Assembly: GCA_031292275.1 (NCBI GenBank)
Contig: JARLHL010000013.1
Location: 1-54,467 of the forward strand
Direction: 5' to 3'
From: Desulfocapsaceae bacterium
Lineage (GTDB): Bacteria > Desulfobacterota > Desulfobulbia > Desulfobulbales > Desulfocapsaceae
Length of the DNA stretch: 54,467 nucleotides
The notes below the pieces were generated by a model. That model saw nothing but the letters and a program-made list of their open reading frames with translations. It searched no databases and had not been told where the DNA came from. Shown here piece by piece: positions 30,376 to 38,534 of the stretch. The position numbers and the translations under genes were made by a program. The first letter of the stretch is position 1. Each line of letters begins with the position of its first letter.

Positions 30376-31092
30376 ATGAAAAAAATCGTTGTTTGTATCG
30401 TAGCCTGTTTGTTTCTTTTGCCGGGAATGCTTCGCGCCGACGAACCGGCGAAGAAAGCCGGTGAGTTGAAGACTTTTCAGGAAAAGCTGAGCTATAGCAT
30501 GGGCTTGGACGTCGGAACCTATTTTAAGGGGATAGGTGATGAAATTGACTTTGCCACCCTGGTGCGCGGTATTGAGGACGCCTTTAAGGGGAATCCAAAA
30601 CTTTTGACACCTGAAGAAATGGCGGCGGTCCAGAAAGAATTTGCCCAGAAGATGAAGGTTCGTCAGGAAGAAAGTCTGCGGAAGATCAAAGAGACCAATA
30701 AAAAGCTGGGTGATGCCTACCTTGCTGAAAATCAGAAGAAAAAAGGTGTTATTGCCACCAAGAGCGGTCTGCAGTATGAGATTCTGAAGAAGGGGAATGG
30801 GCAGAGACCGAAGGCTGCGGACAAGGTCAAGGTGGATTATGTCGGCAAACTGATCGACGGGACCGAATTTGACAATTCAATAAAACGGGGCGAGCCGGCC
30901 GTGTTTGGCGTCGATCAGGTCATTCCGGGTTGGAGCGAGGCCCTGCAGCTTATGGATGTCGGTTCCAAATACCGTATAGTCATCCCTTCAGAACTTGCCT
31001 ACGGTGAGCACGGTGCGCCCCCGGTTATCGAGCCTAATTCTGTGCTGGTCTTTGAGGTTGAACTGCACTCCATCGAACAGGACAAGAAATAA
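30376..31092 (+). CDS. Exported FKBP-type peptidyl-prolyl isomerase (Mip/FkpA type)
   Basis: This protein (238 aa) carries a signal peptide (KKIVVCIVACLFLLPGM, cut near LRADEP). It then has an N-terminal helical dimerisation domain (LSYSMGLDVGTYFKGIG) and a C-terminal FKBP domain from about residue 135 (KSGLQYEILKKGNG, DKVKVDYVGKLIDGTEFDNS, VIPGWSEALQLMDVGSKYRI). It would act as a folding catalyst in the periplasm or at the outer membrane. The ATG at 30376 follows an AGGAGAGGAG Shine-Dalgarno; in-frame codons upstream to 30271 lack support. Confidence 0.93.
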   Translation: MKKIVVCIVACLFLLPGMLRADEPAKKAGELKTFQEKLSYSMGLDVGTYFKGIGDEIDFATLVRGIEDAFKGNPKLLTPEEMAAVQKEFAQKMKVRQEESLRKIKETNKKLGDAYLAENQKKKGVIATKSGLQYEILKKGNGQRPKAADKVKVDYVGKLIDGTEFDNSIKRGEPAVFGVDQVIPGWSEALQLMDVGSKYRIVIPSELAYGEHGAPPVIEPNSVLVFEVELHSIEQDKK

Positions 31093-31140
31093 GCCTTTCT
31101 CGATTTGACCCGGGTGTATACGGGGCGGGCGGCTGATTGC

Positions 31141-31183
31141 AAGGGCCATAATGATATCCTCATTATGGCCCTTTCTGTTTTAT
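31141..31183 (+). terminator. Terminator after the FKBP gene
   Basis: AAGGGCCATAATGA (31141-31154) pairs perfectly with 31160-31173 across a 5-base loop, followed by TCTGTTTTATT. It separates the + strand run from the convergent minus-strand genes. Confidence 0.9.
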
Positions 31184-31821
31184 TGACGGGCGATGGACCG
31201 TAGACCCTCGAGCAGGACATATCGTCCCAGGCAAATGAGGGTGCAGGGGAAGGATCTGACGAAGAGGGGGTTGTCGCAGAGACCTCCGGAGAGATAGAGA
31301 ACATCGGGTCTGCCTGCGAAATTGAAGGCATTGAGGGCAATGCCTTTGACCAAACGGGCCACCGCCGCTGCCTCGCTTTCGCCGTTGATCACCGCATCGA
31401 AGATATGGCTCATCCCCAGTACGCCGCAGGTGACCGAAAATGAAGCGGTTGGGACATCCATGGCGGAGAAATTCAGGGCATAATATTTCTCCAGGAGCTC
31501 AATGGTGAATCCCATGGAGGCGCCGCACTCCGCATTCCAGCCCATGTCCTTAATCTTTCCCTCGTCATAGCGGACATATTTGATATCCCTGCTGCCGCAG
31601 TCGAGAAGCGTGAACCTGCCGCCGGGGATCAGGGTCTCTCCGCCCTTGGCCAGCGCGGTCAGCTCATTTATATAATGATCCGCGTACCGTTTGCCGTTGT
31701 GGCCGGTGGCGAGGTCGACCCGCAGGGTTTTATCCAGCTCCCGCGTTGGGACCAGAGAGGGTGCGCCGCCGGCGAGGTCCAGAAATTTGCAATAGGATGT
31801 CCCGAAATCAGCCAAGAGCAT
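31180..31821 (-). CDS. BadF/BadG/HgdC-type activase-like ATPase
   Basis: The protein (213 aa, ATG at 31821; a GTG at 31830 is an alternative) resembles activators of 2-hydroxyacyl-CoA dehydratases, which hydrolyse ATP to pass an electron to a partner enzyme. Matches include the phosphate loop ADFGTSYCKFL, the LLDCGSRDIKYVRYD segment (family IDIGGQDSK), the cysteine of NAECGASMG (family DKCAAGTG), the cysteine of VTCGVLGMS (family CTVFAES) and YLSGGLCDNP. Both cysteines that hold the intersubunit 4Fe-4S cluster thus have counterparts. It overlaps the upstream cysteine-rich gene by 14 bases. Confidence 0.8.
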   Translation of the reverse strand: MLLADFGTSYCKFLDLAGGAPSLVPTRELDKTLRVDLATGHNGKRYADHYINELTALAKGGETLIPGGRFTLLDCGSRDIKYVRYDEGKIKDMGWNAECGASMGFTIELLEKYYALNFSAMDVPTASFSVTCGVLGMSHIFDAVINGESEAAAVARLVKGIALNAFNFAGRPDVLYLSGGLCDNPLFVRSFPCTLICLGRYVLLEGLRSIARQ

Positions 31822-32584
31822 TGCTGACACCGGAGAGTTCGAGGAAGGCCTGGATCTTGGCCTTGGCGCTGCTGCCGGCCGTCACATCGCAGTCCAGATA
31901 GAGACCGCGGGGGTGTCTGTTGGCCAGATGCCTGGCCAGGGCGCTCTTGGCACAGAAGGACTGGGCAAAGAAGACGGTAGGGACCTCGGGATTGCAGTGA
32001 TTTTCCAGCACGGCATTATCCGGGGTCTTATTTTCCATGCACCGGGTCCATCCGTAGATGTGGGTCGTATCCGGGAACAGGGAGAGGATGGAAAAATCTC
32101 TGGGCGGCACCCCCCAGAAACCGGCGGTGGGCACACAGCGGTGCTGCTTCCCGTGCGGCTGCGCAGACCTGACGGATGCAGTTATGGCAGCCATCTTTTC
32201 AATGAGTGGCAGAGAGGAGGTACAGATCGGGGTGCCGAAGTCCTGCCTGTCGCAATTGACGGTCCTGACGATGGTTGAGGAGGGCAGGATATCCGCCAGG
32301 ATTGTTGCCGTATGCATCGCGCAGTCGCATTTGCCTGGACCAACATCGATATAAATCTCATCAGGGAGCAGGGCGAGGCTGTTGACGATGACCGTACGCA
32401 GAATGGCGCAGTAGACCCGCGGCAGGAAAGGTGAGGCGCATTCTATATCCTTCTGGACTACGGGCTCGTCCAGGTCGAAAACGGTCGCTCCCTCGGCCTC
32501 AAGCCGACTGATGACGGCAAGGGGCGGAATCCCGACGATGCCGATGGTTTTTATTGGGTTTAACGAGACGGCCATCGGGATCAT
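31808..32584 (-). CDS. Cysteine-rich protein of unknown function, coupled to an activase
   Basis: I do not recognise this 258-residue protein. It holds 11 cysteines, including GKCDC near the middle of the first half, and motifs TAGFWGVPPRDFSIL and LDCDVTAGSSAKAKIQ. No signal peptide or membrane segment stands out. The start ATG at 32584 overlaps the lptG stop (ATGA); the longer frame to 32767 would lie inside lptG and is unlikely. Its end overlaps the activase start. The coupling suggests it is the partner or target of the activase, possibly an Fe-S or redox protein. That is inference. Confidence 0.7.
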   Translation of the reverse strand: MIPMAVSLNPIKTIGIVGIPPLAVISRLEAEGATVFDLDEPVVQKDIECASPFLPRVYCAILRTVIVNSLALLPDEIYIDVGPGKCDCAMHTATILADILPSSTIVRTVNCDRQDFGTPICTSSLPLIEKMAAITASVRSAQPHGKQHRCVPTAGFWGVPPRDFSILSLFPDTTHIYGWTRCMENKTPDNAVLENHCNPEVPTVFFAQSFCAKSALARHLANRHPRGLYLDCDVTAGSSAKAKIQAFLELSGVSNALG

Positions 32585-33660
32585 GCATCCTGTTTGTAGA
32601 GGAGAAAGAGGCCGACGGAGGCAAAAATGCAGTGAACTATGGTTGCGGAAAATAAGGGATAGACATAGGCCTCTCTGGCCAGGGACTGCAGAGCCCCCCA
32701 TATTCCCCAGGCTATAAAGGCTATGCCGCAGCTGGCCGGTATGGCGATGGACAGATCTCTCCCCCATTTCTGGTAGGAGAGGACCAATATAGGCAGCCCC
32801 AGCAAGAGCAGGGGAAGGCCCAGAAGGATATAGGATATCCGGCCGAAAAAGTCTGCTTTGGTCTTTAGTATCTCCGTTTCCGTATCCGTTTTCCCCATCT
32901 CCCTGTAGAGTTCCGAGAGCGACATCTGCTCCGGCTTATATTGGGGTATAAAGAAGACATCTGGTGATTCCGGCGTGTTGAGTTGCTGCTCTTCAAATAG
33001 CTGGATCTCGTATCCGTTGCTTTTTCTGGTCTGCATCTGGCCGCTGTACAGATGCCAGGTTCCCTTGCTGTATTCGGCCCGGTCGCAGGTTATCATGGTG
33101 CTCATGTGGAATTCTGCGTCCCAGGTCGAATAGGAGTAGTTCCGGAAGATATATTTACCGGGGTCCTGCCACTGGAATGAGTAGAAACCTTCAGCCCCTT
33201 TATAATAGTACCGGCCGTTCCGGTGAGCGCCGAGAGGGACCTTCCCCTGAACGTCTTCATTCCAGATTTTGTCGCTGGCTGAGATGGTTATAGGGAGTAT
33301 CCACTGGGCCATGGCCAGAGAGAGTCCCGTCGTGCAGACTCCTGCCAGAAGGATTGGCCCGATAATGACCCGTAAGGGGATGCCGCTGGCCTTCAGGGCG
33401 AGAAGTTCATGATTGTGGTTGAGGATGCCGAAGGTGATGATCCCTGCCAGCAGGATAAGGACGGGCCCGAGCTGGTCGAGGATGAAGGGAACATTCAGGA
33501 AGAAGAAGGTCAGGGCCTCGCGGAATGATTTCCCGACCCGTGTGAAGTGATCTATTTTGTCAAAAAAATCTATCAGGAGATAAATAGCGACAAAGCCAAT
33601 GGCAACGGTCAGGAAGTTTCTCACGAACTGACCGAGAAGATATCGATAGAGGAGCTTCAT
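32581..33660 (-). CDS. lptG: LPS export permease, LptF/LptG family (LptG-like)
   Basis: This 359-residue inner-membrane protein resembles LptG, half of the LptB2FG transporter that pulls lipopolysaccharide from the inner membrane. There are three N-terminal membrane segments, a periplasmic beta-jellyroll domain (roughly residues 125-265) and three C-terminal segments. N-terminal YLLGQFVRNFLTVAIGFVAIY and HELLALKASGIPLRVI (the family's coupling helix) are typical. LptF usually lies next to it, but no second permease is seen here. Confidence 0.88.
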   Translation of the reverse strand: MKLLYRYLLGQFVRNFLTVAIGFVAIYLLIDFFDKIDHFTRVGKSFREALTFFFLNVPFILDQLGPVLILLAGIITFGILNHNHELLALKASGIPLRVIIGPILLAGVCTTGLSLAMAQWILPITISASDKIWNEDVQGKVPLGAHRNGRYYYKGAEGFYSFQWQDPGKYIFRNYSYSTWDAEFHMSTMITCDRAEYSKGTWHLYSGQMQTRKSNGYEIQLFEEQQLNTPESPDVFFIPQYKPEQMSLSELYREMGKTDTETEILKTKADFFGRISYILLGLPLLLLGLPILVLSYQKWGRDLSIAIPASCGIAFIAWGIWGALQSLAREAYVYPLFSATIVHCIFASVGLFLLYKQDA

Positions 33661-34231
33661 GAAATGATTCCTTCAAAGCGGCATATTGCTGCAAAAAAAG
33701 AGATTCCTTTCTGGTGCAGGTAAGACGAAAACCGGCGATCGCCGGGGACGGCGGGCTGAAATGTCCCGAATGAGACGGAAGGACCTGAAAAGAGCCTTGA
33801 GGAGGGTGATATCACTCTCTGGGCGGGTGTATATACGCGCGGGCTGCCTTCGGTGCCTGAGACGCATGACGGCATGGGACGATGTGTCATTGAGGTGTTC
33901 TTCATAATAAATGCCGGGATATAACCGTTCAGGAAACCATTTTCCCCCTGGCCGGCGATGGCCAAGGATGCTCCCTTTCTGTGCAGCGAAGTATCTGTCA
34001 AAATGGATTCTATTTTCAGTAGATTTCTGTGACAGCCTTGATTATTGTCTTTTACGGAGGTTTTATCAGGTACCATTATCGGGAAATTCCGTCAAGGGGA
34101 AGCTTGCAAATCTCCACGAGATAGATGGGGAGCGGCAGGTCCGGGCAGGGACGGAACGTTCTTTTTGTTCTTTGAAAGAACTTTGAGCAATATAAGGCTG
34201 GCCGTACATTCAGTCCCTCTCCCTGCCGGGC
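33661..34231. other. Gene-poor gap with inverted repeats
   Basis: I see no credible gene. A minus-strand open frame at 33657-34076 exists but has no family resemblance. A perfect palindrome GTTCTTT-G-AAAGAAC lies at 34167-34181. GGCAGGGA at 34144-34151 pairs with TCCCTGCC at 34220-34227. The lptG promoter (minus strand) must lie here or further upstream, but I could not pick it out. Confidence 0.5.
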
Positions 34232-34261
34232 TTGCTTTTTCTTGGAATTTTATGTTATATT
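34232..34261 (+). promoter_or_regulatory. Candidate sigma-70 promoter ahead of a structured RNA
   Basis: TTGCTT (34232-34237) and TATATT (34256-34261) are separated by 18 bases. Transcription would begin near 34268 and run into the structured segment ending in a terminator at 34520. Confidence 0.45.
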
Positions 34262-34267
34262 AGAATT

Positions 34268-34520
34268 TCATGTTGTGAAGAGGAGTCTGGAAAAATAATG
34301 CCATCCCTGCTTTTCATGAAATGCTGCTGCTCTGGGGAGGCTGTTCGTCATAGCGCTCGGGGCTAATTTTACAGGAGGTGTCCGGCAATTCTCGGTTGAT
34401 CCCGGGCTCGATGGAATCCTAACATGAGCCTGGGGTGTGGCAGCGTGAAGTCCCGGACAGACAAGAGACAGTGTTGCAGAATTTTTACCATGTAGTGTCG
34501 CGGCTGACACGTCTTTTTTT
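34268..34520 (+). ncRNA. Candidate structured non-coding RNA or leader
   Basis: This 253-base segment has no open frame but strong potential structure. TGTCCGG (34379-34385) pairs with CCGGACA (34453-34459), enclosing a 9-bp hairpin CCCGGGCTC (34401-34409)/GAGCCTGGG (34426-34434). A short hairpin GTGTC/GACAC at 34495-34510 followed by seven T could end it. It may be a stand-alone RNA or the leader of the DHH gene 31 bases downstream. It does not match tmRNA, SRP RNA, RNase P or riboswitch signatures that I know; a 6S-like RNA remains possible. Confidence 0.4.
34495..34520 (+). terminator. Weak Rho-independent terminator
   Basis: GTGTC (34495-34499) and GACAC (34506-34510) form a 5-bp stem with a 6-base loop, followed after three bases by seven T. 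It lies just before the DHH phosphoesterase gene. Confidence 0.5.
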
Positions 34521-34551
34521 ATGAAAATTCAGATCGTCATTGTCACCCTTC

Positions 34552-35571
34552 ATGGCTCAGAATCATAGAGTCCGCCATACCCTGCATTGCGAGCAGTCGC
34601 ATCGGATGACGGCAAAAGATCGGCTGCACGAGTTTTGGAAGGTCTTTGGGAAGGATGACGAAGTCCTTGTCTGCATCAATGCCGACCCGGATGCCTTGGC
34701 CTGTGCCATGGCTGTCAAGCGGCTCCTCCGCTATCGGGTTAAAAATGTTATTATAGCCCATCCCAATGAGATCAGACGTCTGAACAATGTCTCCATGGTG
34801 GAAATGCTGAAGGTTCCCCTTGAGCGTCTGAGCGCAGTCAAAATCAAAGACTTTTCCAAAAAAATACTCGTCGATTCTCAGCCCAATCACCTGCCGTGTT
34901 TCGAAAAGATTGAATTCAACGTCATCATCGACCATCACCCGAAGAGCGGGGACTGGTCGGCCCAGCATGTCGACATCCGGCCGGACTATGGTTCGGCCTC
35001 AACCATGCTGGTTGAGTACCTGCGGGCAGCCGGGATGAAACCGTCAGTTTCCCTTGCTACGGCCCTTTTTTACGGGATTAAGGTCGATACCGCCAATTTC
35101 GAGAAGCAGTCCCGGCTTGCCGACGGTATTTCTTTTCGATATCTGTTCAGTATTGCCAATATGAATCTGGTTCGTAAATTTGAGCTTACCGATCTCAGAC
35201 GCTCCGAACTCAGGTATTTCAATATCGCCTTGGCCGAGCTGAAATATTCAAAGCGGCGGTATTATTCGCATATCGGCAAGGTCAGGAGTCCTGATGTTCT
35301 CGTTATAATAGCAGATTTTCTTAACCATGTCGGTGAGATAGATTGGGTCTTCGTCTCAGGGATTTATGGCGAGAAACTGGTTGTGATCTTTCGTTGCGAC
35401 GGCTACCGGAAGAGTGCCGGCAAGCTGGCTGCCAGGACTTTTGGTTCCATCGGTTCCGCCGGCGGTCACAAGGAGGCTGCCCGGGCCGAGGTGCCGTTAA
35501 AGAATCTGGCGATTAACGAAAAGGAGTTCAATTCTCAGACCTTGATGCGATTGACAATGCGGCATATGTAG
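34552..35571 (+). CDS. DHH-family phosphoesterase (NrnA-like)
   Basis: This 339-residue protein belongs to the DHH/DHHA1 phosphoesterases. Relatives such as NrnA degrade short RNA oligomers, pAp or cyclic dinucleotide products. Motifs seen are CINADPDALACAMAV (motif I), VIIDHHPKSGDW (the DHH itself) and GSAGGHKEAARAE (DHHA1 glycine motif). In motif I the usual leading histidine is an asparagine. The start is uncertain: ATG 34552 is given, with TTG 34540 and ATG 34606 also possible. Confidence 0.85.
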   Translation: MAQNHRVRHTLHCEQSHRMTAKDRLHEFWKVFGKDDEVLVCINADPDALACAMAVKRLLRYRVKNVIIAHPNEIRRLNNVSMVEMLKVPLERLSAVKIKDFSKKILVDSQPNHLPCFEKIEFNVIIDHHPKSGDWSAQHVDIRPDYGSASTMLVEYLRAAGMKPSVSLATALFYGIKVDTANFEKQSRLADGISFRYLFSIANMNLVRKFELTDLRRSELRYFNIALAELKYSKRRYYSHIGKVRSPDVLVIIADFLNHVGEIDWVFVSGIYGEKLVVIFRCDGYRKSAGKLAARTFGSIGSAGGHKEAARAEVPLKNLAINEKEFNSQTLMRLTMRHM

Positions 35572-35677
35572 CAGAATCAGGCGTGAGCCGGAAGAGGGTG
35601 CGGAACAGCCCGCGCGACTTGTCGTTCAGCCTGTGCTTTCTGGAAATTTCAAAGTTTTTTTCATTACGGGAAAATAC

Positions 35678-36931
35678 ATGTTGAAACCCACGACACTTGC
35701 GATGATCCTCGCGGGGGGGCGGGTTGATGAGCTTAACGTTCTGACCTATTATCGTCCGAAGTCGGCCGTCCCTTTCGGCGGATTCGGGCGGGTCATTGAC
35801 TTTCCGCTCAGCAACCTGATGAACTCAGGCATTGAGCGGGTCGCCATTCTCAGCCAGTACCGAAGCTATTCGCTCATCAATCATATCAGTACCGGTGCAG
35901 CCTGGGACATGATCGGCAGATATCGTCGGGTCTCGGTCCTTCCTCCCTTCACCGCCTCCGACGGCAGCAACTGGTATCGGGGCTCGGCGGATGCCATCTT
36001 CAAGAATCTGGACTTCGTCCGGTATCATGCCCCGGAGGACATTCTGATCCTGTCCGGAGACCACATCTACAAGATGGATTACCAGGACATGATCGCCTAT
36101 CACCATGAAAAGGACGCCGATCTGACCGTGGCCTTTATCAGGGTTCCGAAAGAAGATGCCCATCGGTTCGGGGTGGCAACCATCAGCGATGAGGAGGATC
36201 CGCGGGGGGGGCTGATCAGTCGGTACTGGGAAAAGCCCGCCGAGCCCGAGTCCGACTGGGCCTCGCTCACGGTCTTCTGTTTTAAACCCGAGGTCCTCTA
36301 CCGTGCCCTCGAAGAGAACCAGGCGGGGGAGTCTTTCGAGTTTGGCCGTGATATCATCCCGCTCCTTCTCAGGCAGCATTGCCGGGTATATGGTTATAAA
36401 TTCAGCGGCTATTGGGGGTATACCAGGACTGTAGAGGAGTATTGGCAGTCGAATATGGATCTGTTGGGTGACAGGCCTCTGATCGATATGGAACAATGGG
36501 GAATCCGGACCAATCTCGAGCATCGGGGAATCAGGGACTGTCAGCCGGCCCTGGCAGGCGAGAATGCCAGTATTGAAAACAGCATGGTCTACAACGGCTG
36601 TGTCGTTGACGGGACCGTCAGGAATTCAATCCTCTTTCCGGGGGTTCGTGTCGGAAAGGGTGCGGTGGTGGAAAACTCGGTCCTCTTCTTTGACAATGCG
36701 GTCGGTGAGAATTGCCGGCTCAACAAGGTGGTGGCCGATGTGAACACGACCTGCGGCGAAGGTGTCATCATCGGTGCCGACGCCGAAGGAATCTCGGCCA
36801 AAGTCACCGTCATAGGCTGGAACAACCAAATTCCGGAGCAGACAATCATCGAGAATGGCGCCACCATTTATCCTCATCTGAAGTTGGGGAAATGGCTGCG
36901 GAATGTGAGGTCCGGGGAGGTATTGCGATGA
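35678..36931 (+). CDS. glgC: Glucose-1-phosphate adenylyltransferase paralogue with altered nucleotide loop
   Basis: GlgC (here 417 aa) makes ADP-glucose for glycogen. The transferase domain has SAVPFGGFGRVIDFPLSN and SGDHIYKMDYQDM with the catalytic aspartate, and the left-handed beta-helix occupies the C-terminal third. The N-terminal loop reads LAGGRVDELNVL where catalytic subunits have GGxGxRL. This is the kind of change seen in GlgD-like regulatory subunits. It overlaps the next glgC by four bases. Codons upstream to 35633 lack a Shine-Dalgarno. Confidence 0.88.
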   Translation: MLKPTTLAMILAGGRVDELNVLTYYRPKSAVPFGGFGRVIDFPLSNLMNSGIERVAILSQYRSYSLINHISTGAAWDMIGRYRRVSVLPPFTASDGSNWYRGSADAIFKNLDFVRYHAPEDILILSGDHIYKMDYQDMIAYHHEKDADLTVAFIRVPKEDAHRFGVATISDEEDPRGGLISRYWEKPAEPESDWASLTVFCFKPEVLYRALEENQAGESFEFGRDIIPLLLRQHCRVYGYKFSGYWGYTRTVEEYWQSNMDLLGDRPLIDMEQWGIRTNLEHRGIRDCQPALAGENASIENSMVYNGCVVDGTVRNSILFPGVRVGKGAVVENSVLFFDNAVGENCRLNKVVADVNTTCGEGVIIGADAEGISAKVTVIGWNNQIPEQTIIENGATIYPHLKLGKWLRNVRSGEVLR

Positions 36932-38214
36932 TCAAGACAAAGGAAGCCCTGGTCCTTCTGCTGGCAGGCGGCGTCGGCAGCCGGCTGAATATCCTGGTCC
37001 AGAATCGGGCGAAGCCTGCGGTGCCCTTTGCGGGACTGTACAGGATAATCGATTTCAGTCTCAGCAATGTGATGAACTCCGGCCTGAAGAAGGTTGGCGT
37101 CCTGACGCAGTATAAACCCCTGTCCCTGATGAGCCATCTGGGTACCGGCGAGGCCTGGGATTTTACCGGCCGCAGCCGGGGCGTCAAGGTCCTTCCTCCG
37201 CGGACGGGGGCAAAGGATTCGGACTGGTATCAGGGGACGGCCGATGCCGTGCGGCGTAACGTCGATTTTATTGCGGCCAATCCTACCGATGAGATCCTGA
37301 TCCTTTCCGGCGACCATATTTATCATATGGATTTTGATGCGATGATCGAGTATCACCGTTCGAAAAATGCCGATGTGACCATTGGCATGATGGTGGTGCC
37401 GAAAAGCGAGATTCATCAATTCGGAGCCGGGATAATCGACCGTCATAACAGGATTATCGAATGGGAGGAGAAGCCCAAGGTCCCCCGGACCAATCTCGCC
37501 TCCATGGGCATCTACGTCTTTGACCGGAAGTATCTCCTTAATGCCCTGGCCAGGGATAAGAATGAGGTCGATTTCGGCATGCATATCCTCCCCTGGGCCA
37601 TCGACAACGACAATGTCTTTGCCTATCCCTTTTATGGCTATTGGCGCGATGTCGGCACGATACAGGCCTACTGGGATGCCAATATGGATGTCATCCGCAA
37701 GGATAGCGGCATATCGCCGCAGAAGTGGAAGATTCGTACCAATGTCGAGGCCGATGGCAGGCCCGCCGACCGCGCCCCGGCCCGGTTCGGCAGCAATGCA
37801 CGTTTGCGGAATGCAATGATTTCAGCCGGCTGCGATATCAGGGGTACGGTGGAAAATTCCGTTCTGGCTCCTGGGGTAATTGTTGAGGAGGGCGCGGTGG
37901 TGAAGAACTCGATCCTCTTCGGAGACTGCTGCATCAGAAAAAATGCCACGGTCGATCTGGCCATTCTCGACAAGCGGGTCAGTGTCGGAGAACGGGCGAT
38001 AGTGGGGGCAGGGGAGAATTATACAGTCGCCAACCGTATGAAGCCGACCCATCTCTATACCGGCATCACAGTGATCGGCAAAGGGGCTCAGGTCCCGCCG
38101 GAACAGAAGATCGGCAGAAATTGTGTGATTAATTCCTATATCAAGGAAGATGCGTACCTTCACAATGCGGTGGAGGATGGGGAATCACTCTTCCCCAACG
38201 GTGAGACCTTGTAG
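36928..38214 (+). CDS. glgC: Glucose-1-phosphate adenylyltransferase, catalytic form
   Basis: This second GlgC (428 aa) keeps the intact loop LLAGGVGSRLNILVQNRAKP, plus PFAGLYRIIDFSLSN, SGDHIYHMDFDAM and a C-terminal beta-helix. It starts at ATG 36928 with GGGGAGG at 36914-36920; a longer frame to 36712 would lie inside the first glgC and is rejected. The pair would plausibly form a heteromeric ADP-glucose pyrophosphorylase. An inverted repeat (38217-38265) follows without a T run. Confidence 0.93.
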   Translation: MIKTKEALVLLLAGGVGSRLNILVQNRAKPAVPFAGLYRIIDFSLSNVMNSGLKKVGVLTQYKPLSLMSHLGTGEAWDFTGRSRGVKVLPPRTGAKDSDWYQGTADAVRRNVDFIAANPTDEILILSGDHIYHMDFDAMIEYHRSKNADVTIGMMVVPKSEIHQFGAGIIDRHNRIIEWEEKPKVPRTNLASMGIYVFDRKYLLNALARDKNEVDFGMHILPWAIDNDNVFAYPFYGYWRDVGTIQAYWDANMDVIRKDSGISPQKWKIRTNVEADGRPADRAPARFGSNARLRNAMISAGCDIRGTVENSVLAPGVIVEEGAVVKNSILFGDCCIRKNATVDLAILDKRVSVGERAIVGAGENYTVANRMKPTHLYTGITVIGKGAQVPPEQKIGRNCVINSYIKEDAYLHNAVEDGESLFPNGETL

Positions 38215-38370
38215 CTTTGGCGGTGATCAGGGGAAAGAGGGCCCCGGACTGCCAAAAAAGATGTTCATTTTTGCCGGCCAATATGGTATGTATCTCCCAC
38301 TCTGTTGGCTCGGAGAGTGCCTGCGCCGGTGATTTTGTCAGGTCAGCCGATGTCCAGAAATGATCTTCCC

Positions 38371-38446
38371 GCCCCCGTAGCTCAGTGGATAGAGCACAGG
38401 ATTCCTAATCCTGGTGCCGCGCGTCCGATTCGCGCCGGGGGCACCA
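38371..38446 (+). tRNA. tRNA-Arg (anticodon CCT)
   Basis: A complete cloverleaf is visible: acceptor GCCCCCG/CGGGGGC, D arm GCTC/GAGC, anticodon arm CAGGA-TTCCTAA-TCCTG and T arm GCGCG/CGCGC, with encoded CCA. The anticodon CCT reads AGG. The T loop is TCCGATT, so position 55 is C rather than the nearly universal T (pseudouridine in the mature tRNA). Confidence 0.93.
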
Positions 38447-38452
38447 ATAATA

Positions 38453-38499
38453 ACGGGCAGTTATGGTATTAAATCCATGACTGCCCGTTCGTCGTTTTT
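38453..38499 (+). terminator. Terminator after tRNA-Arg
   Basis: A 14-bp stem (38453-38466 with 38475-38488, one G-T pair) and 8-base loop is followed by TCGTCGTTTTT. It likely ends the tRNA transcript. Confidence 0.85.
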
Positions 38500-38506
38500 G
38501 TCCATA

Positions 38507-38534
38507 TTTGTCCACATTGTGGAGAGTGGACAAA
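38507..38534. repeat. Inverted repeat downstream of the tRNA
   Basis: TTTGTCCAC (38507-38515) and GTGGACAAA (38526-38534) are exact 9-base arms around a 10-base centre. It marks the left side of the AT-rich accessory region. It may be a binding or crossover site, but no second copy was found. Confidence 0.6.

Noticed and set aside
33657-34076. A 139-codon minus-strand frame overlapping the lptG start by four bases
   Set aside because: The ATGA overlap is tempting, and lptF is expected there, but the protein has no membrane segments and no resemblance to any family.
36712-36927. An upstream extension of the second glgC to 500 residues
   Set aside because: The extra 72 residues lie inside the first glgC in another frame and are low-complexity; ATG 36928 has a good Shine-Dalgarno and the family start.
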